A DNA stretch of 64,000 nucleotides, taken from NCBI RefSeq assembly GCF_016808335.1, contig NC_053149.1, positions 28,889,339-28,953,338 on the forward strand, given 5' to 3'. The DNA comes from Panicum virgatum. Its lineage: Eukaryota; Streptophyta; Magnoliopsida; Poales; Poaceae. Made by a program: the position numbers and the translations under genes. This document shows positions 1 to 10,335 of this stretch, piece after piece (positions within the stretch are counted from its first letter, which is position 1; each line of letters begins with the position of its first letter). Below the pieces are notes generated by a model. It did no database searches. It saw only the letters and a program-made list of their open reading frames with translations, and was not told the origin of the DNA.

Positions 1-2333
1 TTGGCTTACCATCTGGCCCATGGCAACCGCACTAGCCTAGGCAAACTTTTTCTCGGAGAAACAAACAGATGTCTCCATCTGATGACAACTAATTTTCTCA
101 ACCAAAGGAAACTCAGAACTGGAGGCCCTTGGTGGTTTATTCAGTTATTGGCACAACTCTACTTCCAGCATCAGATTCCAAACTTTCAAAGCCTAGCCAA
201 GAATTTCTTCCCCGACAAGAATGGCAAGCCAATTAGATGCACTAGCTATGGCCAAGCCCTATTCAGCCTCCCTGGCAGCAAACTGAACTCGACAGATGTA
301 GCAAACTGGTTTAGAGTCTTCTACAAAGGTCTAGACAATCCCCTCTACTTTCCATTCACTGAATCTGAATCCTTTGAGAACCCAACTACCTTCAGGCTGG
401 ACAGCTTTGCCGATGACGACAGCACTCGGCATCTATATTCCCTGATGATCCGACCTGTCTTCCTCCCTGTTGGCATAAGTACTTCCAATAGAATCATCAA
501 ACCAGGTTGTGAAACCTATCAACCAGTCATAGCAGCTCGGCAATTTGGCTTAGTACAAGTCCCTCCCCACTTCCTTATTCACCACTTGTTGGAGAATAGA
601 GCCGATTTACCTGATGGTCTTACCAACTCAAGATGCTATAGCATGTTTGACAACCTCCACATTCCAATACCAGCCGATCTGTCCTTTACTCCCTCGTCAA
701 TCGACTTTAACACATTTTGGGAAATGTGGAAAACTCATGTATTTAGAAGAGCTTTAGGCCCTCTACAACAGCAAATTGATCCTAAATACGCAATCCCCGA
801 GGAAGAGGTACTGAATCCGTGCACCTATTTTTTCTAAGTCCTCCACCACTTTACTTGGCTAACCCTGCTTACCTTGCTTACAGCAACAAGATGATCCAGA
901 ACCCATGACCAGTGACGGGGAGCCATTCTACTTCCTTCCAACCGCCCCTGATGTTCTTTTTTGCAAGGAGTCACCGCCAATGAAGAAAGTAATAATGACT
1001 GCTCAGCCAGACTCACCCCAGTCGGCTTCTAAGCGGAGACAAACCTCTGGAAGTGCTGCCCCCCAAGTCCCGACTAAGAAAAGGAAGATCATCGCAAGAT
1101 GAGTCATCAAGAAAATAGTACAACCTTCCTCGAATCTATCAGAATCCAACACCAACCAGGTAATTCATCTCTCCGAAACTTCTTTCTCATGCATATATAT
1201 TCTGGTTGACTGTAATCCTATTTTCAGGACGCAGCTGGAGACACCCTCGGTACTGGAAGCCCAGCATGACAGGGAACCACCGTTCATGAAGCCGACACTG
1301 GAACAACTAAAGTCCAAGAACAGCAAGGATCAACCATCGTCTCAGCAGAAATTCGCAGTGAAGGAACTGCAACAGCTGATGTACTAATGGAAGCTCAACC
1401 CGGAACTCCCGAAGCTCCGATGGAGGTGCGTGATGAATAGGCTGACATAGCCGATGCCCCTATTGTTGCCACAAACCCAATTGAGCCGATCACACCCGGA
1501 CCGACCATCGCTTCTTCCTCAGAACAGGTAACACTACATGAGCCGATTCTAAATCAGCCGATAATTCCATTGATGCACCTTGTTCCCAAAACTAACTCCA
1601 CTATCTCCACAGGGCTTCAATATTTCAGCTTTGCTCTCGTTTGACCCAGCATCAATAGGACTGATCACCCCTGGACCGAAAGTACCATCATCACGGCAGC
1701 CGATTGACCTCGCGGATCAGCTACAACATATCAAAGGTCTGCTATCTGCTCCAATCAGTACCATGGTTGACGATTCCAGCGGAATAAAGAAAATCCTTGA
1801 GCAGATAGAATCCCAACTCCCAGAGTCACTTCAGGTCAAGCTCTGGCTAGCCAGCCATCTTCCCTTCTTTTCGGGCAGAGGTGAAAGCAGCACAACAGAG
1901 AATAGAACTATGTCATTCTCAAATTCCTCTGAAAGCCGATGCTCAAAGGTGCAAGATGCTCAACCAGAAGAAAGCAACTCTGAACGCCAAAGCCGATATC
2001 TTTGTGAGTACAAGGCGACTCAATCTCCTGGAGAAAGAACTGGTGGAGCTCGAAGAAAAGGTCTGCACCATCCAGAGACTGATCCAAGAGGAGAAAGCCT
2101 CGATTGCAAACTCCAAGCAAGAAGCCCAAGAAATGACCGAGCAGATACAGGCAGAGTTTGCAGAGATAAGCACCTTGAGTCAACAGATAGTAACAGGCGA
2201 TGACAAAGACGACGAAGCAATCATAGCAAGAACCGACGCCATACGCGCAGAAGCCATCCATGCCATAGAAGGGTTCCTGAAACCCAGAGAACATTTAATG
2301 TCGCATGTTAAATCTGAAACTCGTACCTATTAA
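1..2333 (+). pseudogene. Antisense multi-exon plant-mobile-domain gene carried by the Tat element
   Basis: The gene lies opposite to the retrotransposon ORFs, and its 5' part is off the window. The first exon (1-807) resembles plant mobile domain (aminotransferase-like) proteins known as extra ORFs in grass gypsy elements; this rests on general sequence character, not a search. Introns with GT-AG ends fit at 808-883, 1160-1227 and 1528-1612. Joining exons 1-807, 884-1159, 1228-1527 and 1613-1834 keeps one frame, all phase 0. A further, very short gap (1835-1880) would join a coiled-coil, Glu/Lys-rich tail ending at 2333. In-frame stops at 1100-1102, 1267-1269 and 1438-1440 disable it. The C-terminal part has a basic PTKKRK-type stretch at about 1072-1092, which could be a nuclear signal. 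Confidence 0.7.
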
Positions 2334-2395
2334 TAACATCTTAAGTCGATGGTTACACATCGGCTGCCTTGCTTCTCATCTATATATTTTTTACT

Positions 2396-2461
2396 GGCCA
2401 ACACAATGTGTTGGCCTCTCTCACTTTTTATTTTTTTACTGGCCAACTCAACGTGTTGGCC
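2396..2461. promoter_or_regulatory. Paired hairpins between convergent ORFs
   Basis: Two similar units each hold a near-perfect palindrome of the form GGCCAACnCA-n-TGnGTTGGCC, at 2396-2416 and 2441-2461. Each is preceded by a T-rich run containing TTTTTACT. They lie in the only gap between the 3' end of the antisense gene (stop near 2333) and the 3' end of the integrase ORF (2499), where two opposing transcripts would end. A bidirectional 3'-end or termination role is inference. Confidence 0.5.
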
Positions 2462-2498
2462 TTTTATAATACAGCCAGATGGATTTCATCGGCTCTTG

Positions 2499-3755
2499 TT
2501 ATTCGCCTTCCCACATGCTCGGGAAATATTTCTTGAGGTGTTGGCCATTGATGGCTACAGGAAACTTGACACCGTCCAATTCTTCAAGCATGTACGCATT
2601 TCCAGGCAGGACTTGATCAACCTTGTACGGCCCATGCCAAGTTGGAGACCATTTACCATACTTCCTATCTTTAGTTCTCAATGGTAGCACCGCCTCCCAA
2701 ACCAAGTCTCCAACCTGGAAATCTTTTGGCTTGACCTTTTTGTTGTATGCACGAGCGACTTTGGCCTTGTTTTCCTTGATCTTCTTAAGTGACCAAAGTC
2801 TTAGCTCTGTGAGATCCTCCACATTGTCGCTCATCAAGGCTGCATACTCCTCAGCCGACAGATCATTCTGGAACTCAACACGCCTCGATCCGGACGTGAT
2901 TTCCCATGGCAACACAGCGTCTTGACCGTAGACCAGATGGTATGGTGACGTCTTGATGGATCCGTGACACGAAATACGATATGCCCACAAAGCCTCTGAC
3001 AACACCTCATGCCAGCGCCTAGGATATTCATCGATCTTCCTTCTGATCAGCTTGATAAGGCTCTGGTTGGATGCTTCAGCATGTCCATTAGCTTGGGCAT
3101 AATATAGGGATGATCTGATCAGCTTGAACCCCGTGTCATCGGCGAACTTCCTAAATTCCTCTGATATAAAGACCGATCCTCCATCGGTCATAATGGTCTG
3201 GGGAATCCCGAACCTATGAATGATGTGCTATTTAACGAAACTGATCACATCTTTTGATGCCACTGACCTCATTGGTACCGCCTCCACCCATTTCGTGAAA
3301 TAATCCGTGACAGCCAACACCCATTGGTGACCCTTGCTGGATGGCGGGTTGATCTGGCCAATCATATCCATGGCCCAACCCCTGAATGGCCATGGCTTAA
3401 TGATAGGATTCATTACTGATGCCGGCACCATCTGAATCTTGCCGAATCTCTGACATGCCTGACATCCCTTGTAATATTTAAAGTAGTCCTCAAGCATGGT
3501 AGGCCAGTAACATCTCGATCGCCTAATCAACCACTTCATCTTATGGGCCGATTGATGAGTACCGCAGGCTCCCTCATGAACCTCATGCAAAAGCCGATTC
3601 AACTCCGAAGGCCCCAGACATTTAAGTAGCAGTCCTTCCAAAGTCTTGTAGAACATATCGTCCCCCATCAGAACATACTTCATAGCTTTGAGTCTTATCC
3701 TTCTGGGTGCCCCCGAGCCGAATCCTTCAAATAATTGAAGATATCGGCTCTCCAA
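2499..3755 (-). pseudogene. Tat integrase
   Basis: The zinc-binding HHCC region is visible as H-E-G-A-C-G-T-H followed by C-Q-A-C in the first half (3755-3228). The catalytic core shows the first Asp in AMDMIG, the second in TDGGS and the Glu in GHAEASN. A TAA stop at about 3226-3228 splits the domain where a Gln is expected before HIIHRFG, and the second part runs 3191-2499. The C-terminal region has a GDLVWE motif typical of gypsy integrases. No chromodomain is seen, as expected for Tat elements. Integrase inserts the cDNA into host DNA; this copy cannot make it intact. Confidence 0.88.
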
Positions 3756-4309
3756 TCTCCAGGTTCTAGAAACTGAACCTCTACATCGACCTCATCTGCT
3801 GTTTCCTTGTATCCGGAAGCCATCTGTGCCAAGTCATTGGCTTCATTGTTCAAAGTCCTGTGTATCCAATGGAAATTAATATACCTGAATTGTGACTTCA
3901 ACTCACGGCACTGCATCCATATCGGAAAAAGAGCTTCGCTCTCACATCTATATTCTTCTGTGAGCTGAGAAATCACCAGTTTTGAATCCCCAAATATTTC
4001 CACCGCTTCTGCGCCAGCTTCTAGGAGTAATTCCATCCCCTTGTGAACGGCCTCATACTCTACTAAATTATTGGTGCATGGAGTAGTCACCCTGATGGAA
4101 AAGGAATAAGTCGCCCCTCGAGGCGATACCAAAAGAATTCCCACGCCGCACCCATCATCACACGCCGATCCGTCGAAAAACATGGCCCAAGCACATATGA
4201 AAATGTGCGGCCACGTCAGTGTTGACCCTGTCTGCGATGAGATCCGCCAGTGCCTGTCTCTTGACTGCCTTTGCAGGTTGATATCGGATATCGAACTCCG
4301 ACAACACAA
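3695..4309 (-). pseudogene. Second (archaeal-type) RNase H of the Tat element
   Basis: The domain lies after the usual RNase H and before integrase. Its four acidic catalytic positions can be read: Asp in FFDGSA, Glu in EYEAVHKG, Asp in GDSKLV and Asp in NNEANDLA. The spacing fits a type-I RNase H fold. The reading frame is open through the domain and on into the start of the linker to integrase. In Tat and Ogre elements this domain is thought to have taken over RNA removal from the degraded first domain, and here it is the better preserved of the two. Confidence 0.85.
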
Positions 4310-5933
4310 ACATCCATTTTCCTAGTCGGCCTTTTAGAAAAGGAGCCGACAGCATGTGCCTTATTACATCCGACTTGCAGATAACGATTGTTTCCGCCGA
4401 GAGCAAAATATGATGAAGCTTTGTGCATGTAAAGAACAAACAAAGGCAAAGCTTCTCAATTTCAGGATACCTGGTCTCAGCATCCAACATACATCTGCTG
4501 AGGTATAAAACAACCCTCTCCTGATCGTCATGCTTCTGAACCAGCACCGAGGCGATGGAAGTGTCTCCCATAGGCAGGTACACGAAGAAAGGCCTGTCTT
4601 GCTGAGGAGTAGCCAATACTGGGGGCTTCGACAAGTATCCCTTGATTTCGTCGAAAGCCTGCTGCTGTTCTGCCCCCTAGTGAAATTCATCCTCAGACTT
4701 GATCGTCACCAGACCCATGAACGGCTCGATACGCCCAGACAGATTGGAGATAAATCGTCTGACAAAGGTGATTTTGCCGATGAGCTTCTGCAACTCCTTC
4801 TTCGTAGTAGGCAGCCTCATCGTTCTTACAGCTTCTTGACTTTATAAGCCGATATCGATCCCTCGCTCATGTACCAGGAATCCTAAGAACTGACCGGCCG
4901 ATACACCAAAGGCACATTTCTTCGGGTTCATTCTGAGCCCAAACCTCCGAGTCCGCTCCAAGAACTGACGCAAATCTTCCAGATGTCCCGCAGCCGATGT
5001 GGACTTGACCACGACATCATCAATGTAGATTTCTACCAGTTTGCCGATGAGATCATGAAAAATGTAATTCATGGCGCGTTGATATGTTGCACCGGCATTT
5101 TTCAATCCAAAGGTCATAACCAAGTACTCGAACAAGCCGACCGCGCCTGGTACTCTGAACGCGGTCTTACTTATATCCTCTGGGGCCATGAAGATCTGGT
5201 TGTAGCCGGCATTACCATCCATAAAGCTCATCATTTTGTGACCGGCAGCTATGTTGATCAATGTTTCCGCGACGGGCATTGGATACTCGTCTTTTGGCGT
5301 TGCTCTGTTGAGGTCTCTGAAATCCATGCAGATGCGCCATCGGCCATCCTTCTTTTGTACAGGGACCACGCTGGAGATCCATTCTGCATATCGACATGGC
5401 CTGATGAACCCTGCATCCAACATCTTTTGCACCTCTTTCTTGACCTCCTCTAGGATTTCGGCCTTCATCTATCGTGCTCGTTGTTGAAACGGCCGAAATC
5501 CTTTCTTAAGCGGGAGTCGATGTTCGATGATGCTTCTATCCAGACCGGGCATTTCAGTATAATCCCATGCGAAACAGTCCCGATATTCTCTCAATAGTGC
5601 TATCATCGGCTCACGCAGGCTCGGGTCTAACTTTTTCCTGATAAATGTTGGTCGCGGCTTATCCCCGGGACCGATATCAACTTTCTCCAACTCGTCAGCT
5701 GATGTAAACCCATACCCCAACTTGCCGTCGCCTGTAAAATCAACTGTGGATGCAGGCAACTCGTCATCACCTGCCACGTCGACAGCAAATACGGAGAGAT
5801 AGCAAAAGAAAATTTTCGGCCGACCGCACGGGCCGCCCGTTTTTGTATTACCATTCGAAACTGAATACTCATTGACTAACCAACTACCAGAGCAGGCTAT
5901 TGTTTCTTCATAATGTAACCGTTTCAACTCCAA
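4158..5933 (-). pseudogene. Tat reverse transcriptase and first RNase H
   Basis: Reverse transcriptase covers about 5600-4842. Motifs include the primer-grip-side W-RICMDFRDLN block, FMDGNAGYNQI, and the catalytic YIDDVVV at about 5030-5010. The preceding segment (5933-5469) is the linker from protease, ending in HRLPLKKGFRP. The following RNase H (4634-4158) lacks a clear first catalytic Asp (it reads VYLPMGDTSIAS), as is usual for the first domain in Tat elements. Frames change near 5468 and 4842-4690, where a TAG (4678-4680) breaks the QNSSRL-side reading. Confidence 0.88.
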
Positions 5934-6127
5934 ATAAGAATTATCTACTTTTTGGGGCCGGTCGCCGGGACCGGCCTCTCTAAACCTGCTGAACTCCGTA
6001 CCGTGCCAGGATGTATTTATTCTATGAGGCCAGTGGATAAGACCAGCCTCAATCCGTTTTTTGTCGCTTCCATCCGATCACAGTCTTCTAGCGCAATCCC
6101 TGAGATCGGATCTTGTCCTCCCGCGTC

Positions 6128-6526
6128 CTAGGCGTTCATGTCTGCGAGCGAAACCTCGCTGGAGTCATCTGCACGGACCACCTCCACTTCGTCGCCATCC
6201 CATTGAACCAAACACTGGTGCATAGTGGAAGGAACATAACAATTAGCGTGAATACAATCCCTCCCAAGCAGCACTGTGTACGTACTCTTACTGTTGACGA
6301 TGAAGAACGAGGTTGGGACGGTCTTGCAGCCGACTGTCAACTCCACATTGAGGACGCCCTTTGCCTCCGATGGCTGCCCGTTGAAATCATTGAACATTAT
6401 GTTGGTCTTGATAAGGTCAGTAGCAGAACGACCCAATCGGCGCAGCACTGAATACGGCATCAAAATAACTGCGGCGCCGGTGTCGACCAACATCCTGTTC
6501 ACAGCTTTTCTCCTTGGGCTTCTCAA
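6128..6526 (-). pseudogene. Tat aspartic protease
   Basis: The active-site motif is LVDTGAAVILMP, near 6495-6460, with the flap-side hydrophobic segment VLLGRDCIHAN near the C-terminus. This enzyme cuts the Gag-Pol polyprotein. The ORF ends at 6128. About 200 bp without a recognised domain lie between it and the reverse-transcriptase linker, so a frameshift or deletion there is likely. Confidence 0.85.
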
Positions 6527-6587
6527 AGATGATCAGCTGTGGGCCAAGATCCAGCTGTGCGACGGCCAGCTCCTCCGGATGAGGTGC

Positions 6588-9098
6588 TCAAAATTCCGAC
6601 GGGAGCACAAATACCATATTCACATCAACCGATGGTTTCTCATCGGCTTTTAAATGTTTGGGATGCCACTCCCTCCTTGGAGGGTGCCTTGCCACTCTTT
6701 GCAGACGCCTGACTTGCCCCGCGAGATCCGGGCGCGCCTTCCTCAACACGTCGAGGTACCTTGCTTCCGCTTCTTCGAGATTGCGCAAGCGCTGCACTCT
6801 GCGCTTCTGCGAGCGACTGAGTCCGTCAGGACACCATCATGGACGATGATACTTATCCTCCCCTTTGAGCTCAAGATCATCCATGGGTGGCCGCTCAACA
6901 TGGTCATCATGACGTGCTTTGGGCCCCAAGCGTCGGACCACCAATGTCTCGCCTGACTGGCGTCCCCGAGGCCTGCACTCCAGGCAATCATCGATAGTAG
7001 GCAATCGGCTCATGCCGGAATTCCAACAGTACCTGAAGAATGGGCAATGCCAGTGGTTGCGTATAGCATGGCGCCTCACCAGTGTTCTCCCCGCGCGGTG
7101 CTCATACTCCTCCTCTTCCGATTCATACCGGCGACGCAGCTTGTACTGATACTCGTATTTTTCAAGAAGCCGATTGGAAGTTGGGAGTTGATTGCGGATG
7201 TGATGCACTTGTTCTTCAGTAATATGTTGCTGCTCTGACTCGTCTTCATCATGGGTCCGTTTGCCAGAATCGGCCTCTTTCCTCTGCTCGTCACGGCGGC
7301 GTACGGATCCCACCATGTTAATCCGGAACGCAAAATTCTGGCCCTCAGATCTAAGATCTGACAGCCCCACCATGTTAGCCAGAGGAACGGTTGACTGTCA
7401 ACCTTCATCGTGTGTTGGGCCGGAATTAATCGGCCTTGCTCAATAGCCGATTGGATCTGCCGACATAGCTCCTTGCAGTCATTTGTTGCATGGGTGAACG
7501 AGTGGTACCACTTGCAGTACGGCCTCCCCTGCAGCTCTTGCGCCATTGGCAGCTTGTGATTCTCTGGGTGCTTCAACTGCTTTTCCTTGAGCAGTAGATC
7601 GAATATCTGCTCTGCCTTGGCCACGTCAAAGTCAAAGTCCTTCACAAGCCCCTTCTGTTTGACCCACTTGCATGGGACGGAGTTTGCCCCCCAGGTCCAC
7701 TCTGCCACAGCCACTTCTTGCTCCCCGCTAGAATCATAAGAATCATCTGCTTGGGCCATATTCACATGGCACTTAAATTTTTCCTGGTACAGCTTAGGGT
7801 GATAGTGTTCATACGTCGTGAGCTTCTGCACCATGTGCGCCAGAGAGGTGAAATCCAACTGAAAAACCAGATTCTTGATCGGCTTAGCGAGCCCCAAAAC
7901 TGCCAAATCGACTTCCTCCTTTTCTGTGATGCGCGATGAGTAGCATCGATTCTTAACTTCTCTGAAGCACTGCACGTACTCCGACACACTTTCCCCTCGT
8001 TTCTGCTTGACTTGGGCAAGGTTGGCAATCCCAGCTTCAGCAGCCTCTGAGTGATACTGGGTGTGGAACTGATCTTCCAGCTGCCTCCAAGTGTGGATCG
8101 AATCTGGGGCCAATGATGTGTACCATCCTAAGGCTGAGCCCGTGAGAGACTGGCAGAAGAACCGGACCCTCAAAGGATCCAATACTGAAATCATCCCGAG
8201 CTGCATTAGGTATCGACACACATGCTCGATGGAGCTGGCCCCTTCTGACCCACTGAACTTAGTGAACTCCGGAAGCCGATACTTGGGTGGCAACGGGATC
8301 AAGTCGTAGTCACTTGGGCAGAATGCCGAACTGGTCCCTTAGTATTGCGCTGATCTGTTCCACACTAAGAACTCCTAGGGCTGAGGGTTCAGCACTCAGA
8401 CCGGTAGCGTACTTTGCTAGCCATGCTTGTTTCTCCGCATCTGTCCCTGAAGCTCCTGTACTCGCCAACTGTCCCGCGCGTGTTGGGTTGATGTTGTCAG
8501 GTATGTACACGCACGTGTAGCCGTGTGGGATCTCCTTAAGCGGCTCGCTCGGGAACTGGCCCTCCCTGGGATCTCCGCCGATCTTGTAGACGATGTAGAT
8601 CGGCGAACTCTGTGGCCCTGGAGTTTTGAGCGAGTATGGCAATGGCGGCCTAGACTGAAGTGGGGCTTCTCCCCTATGACTCCCCAGGATTGGTCCCGAT
8701 GGGGAGTACTGGTTCTTGATCACCTCCTGGATGACGCGATGTGCCACGCGCTCGAGCTCGTTCACCAGGCTTTCTGAGTGCCGATGAAGCGAGTGAGCCA
8801 CCATGTAGTTCATCTCCAGGCACAGGGCCTTGGTGCGCTCCTTTGATGGTACAGACAGGTCAACGTTGTCGCGAGCGCCTTCGGGTGAGAACCCCTTCCA
8901 CCTGATGCCGTGGCTGCGGGACCTCTCGAAAGAGCCGATGAGATCGGCTTCGAACTGAGCTTTGACCTCATCATACTTCTGCTGGTGTTCGGGGGTCAGC
9001 TCTTCATACGTAACAGGGTTGGTGACCGGCGGAACCGGCGCTTGGTTCTGAGGTCCAGTCATCCCAGCGGTGGACGTTGTTGCTGATGAAGGTCCCAC
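6588..9098 (-). pseudogene. Tat Gag
   Basis: The first ATG (9098) lies 15 bases inside the LTR side of the primer-binding site. Residues 1-262 run to a TGA at 8310. The retrotransposon gag core follows in another frame (8302-7400), with the W-QLEDQFHTQY and ESVSEYVQCFREV blocks typical of the Retrotrans_gag family. A zinc-knuckle-like C-K-W-Y-H...C pattern lies near 7510-7470, and a second Cys/His cluster (HWHCPFFRYC) near 7040. Frame changes at about 8305, 7370 and 6830 show decay. Gag forms the virus-like particle that packages element RNA. Confidence 0.85.
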
Positions 9099-9109
9099 TG
9101 GGCGTGCCA
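9091..9109 (-). other. Primer-binding site of the Tat element
   Basis: Three bases (TTC) inside the 5' LTR the minus strand reads TGGCACGCCCAGTGGGACC. It starts with TGG, complementary to the CCA tail of a tRNA. I did not assign the tRNA. Confidence 0.75.
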
Positions 9110-9112
9110 GAA

Positions 9113-10335
9113 TGTGTTATCGGTCAAAACCCACCGGCGAGTAACGACAGACAACACGAAGAGTCGGGAGGCTGCCGGGGCGCTGGCTGGCACTGGTCCC
9201 TCGGTCAACGGCCCAGATCCTCTCACACGCCGATACTTCCGGAGATGCAGGGCGTGCCACCTGACCTATACCCGATTAGGAAGGTGCAAACGTGCTTTCA
9301 ATGGTTTGCCTGCATGCACAAACACATGTAAACATTAGTCCGAGCCATGGTCGGCTCCCCGGGACGACTCTTGCATCGGCTTTAAAGAGCCGATCGAGTC
9401 CCGGTGTCAGATCAGATCTGCATATCTGGATGTTAATAGATAAAGCAAATAACTACAAAAACTGCTTCAATTAGATATAGTTAATCCAATCCACAACGGT
9501 AAAAGCTTCACTGCTAGATCGGAACATCCTACACGTAATTAGGCCTAACGAGCGTAATAGATAACCAAACTTTAACCAGAAAAGAGGCCTAAGAAAAAGC
9601 GAAAGTCGATTCCTGGATCAATCCCTATTAAGATCAGAGCAAAGCATCTAATACGTCGTCGGATCATCCAACCCGTTTGCATGGCCTAACCTAGCAAATA
9701 TTAAGCCGATTCTTAAGTATAAGAACAAACCATAACAGATTAGATCTACTAGATAAAAAAGGCATGGTGTTATCTCTACGCGACTAATTCCTATGCAATG
9801 AGAAATAACGTAAGATTAATACATGATCACGCAGAGATAACATGATATTCGTAAATGATAAACAACAAGAGCATGATAGATCTACTAAAGGTCATGATAC
9901 AAACATCGGGATAACTAGCATTACTCGCCATCAAAAACGCTTCAGTACGAGTAATACCAAGGTAAAAGTAAGAACAATGCTGCCCTGATCACAAGAAGTG
10001 ATCAGGGCAGCATGGCGCTTACTTGGATGAAACCCTAGGATTAGGGGTGGCGGTGCGCCGAGAATTGTTGTTGCGAGATGTGATGACATTCTCTCTCCTT
10101 TGCAAATATCATAGGGTACATATTTATAGTCCGGAGACTTGAAAAACAATCTAAACTAACGCGTCCAAATCGGACTCTATCCCTAACCCAAACTGAACTA
10201 AATCTAAAGATACATGGCCCACACGGGCCAAACACTCACGCAAAAGCCGATTCACAAGCCTTCTTTAGTTCCTGCTTTAAGCTCAACTTGCTCGCGGCCC
10301 ATTAATTAACCCTGTTAATTTATGGCGATAACACA
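9113..10335 (-). repeat. 5' LTR of the Tat element
   Basis: The 1223-bp segment is bounded by a perfect 10-bp inverted terminal repeat: TGTGTTATCG at 9113-9122 and CGATAACACA at 10326-10335. On the minus strand a TATAAATA box lies at 10128-10121, suitable for the U3 promoter. Several TCGGCT/AGCCGA words recur, as in the rest of this element. It abuts copia coding sequence at 10336. Confidence 0.88.
10121..10128 (-). promoter_or_regulatory. TATA box of the Tat LTR
   Basis: The minus strand reads GGACTATAAATATG, a canonical plant TATA box inside the 5' LTR, about 200 bp from its upstream end. Transcription of the genomic RNA would start shortly downstream; the exact start cannot be seen. Confidence 0.55.

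Larger units (their letters stand above)
1..10335 (-). mobile_element. Tat-lineage Ty3/gypsy retrotransposon, 3' end off the window
   Basis: Read on the minus strand the order is 5' LTR (10335-9113), primer-binding site, gag, protease, reverse transcriptase, degenerate RNase H, a second RNase H and integrase, ending near 2490. An antisense gene then fills 2333 to the left edge. The second, archaeal-type RNase H after the usual one is the known hallmark of the Tat lineage. The 3' LTR is not in the window. All ORFs are broken by stops or frameshifts, so the copy is dead. It is inserted in the C-terminal end of a copia polyprotein; the base after the LTR is 10336, and the first copy of the target duplication must lie left of the window. 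Confidence 0.9.

Noticed and set aside
1908..2294. Minus-strand 128-codon Cys/Leu-rich ORF
   Set aside because: It is the antisense shadow of the Glu/Lys-rich coiled-coil exon on the plus strand.
10283..10335. C-terminal extension of the copia RNase H frame
   Set aside because: These codons are inserted Tat LTR sequence read in the copia frame.
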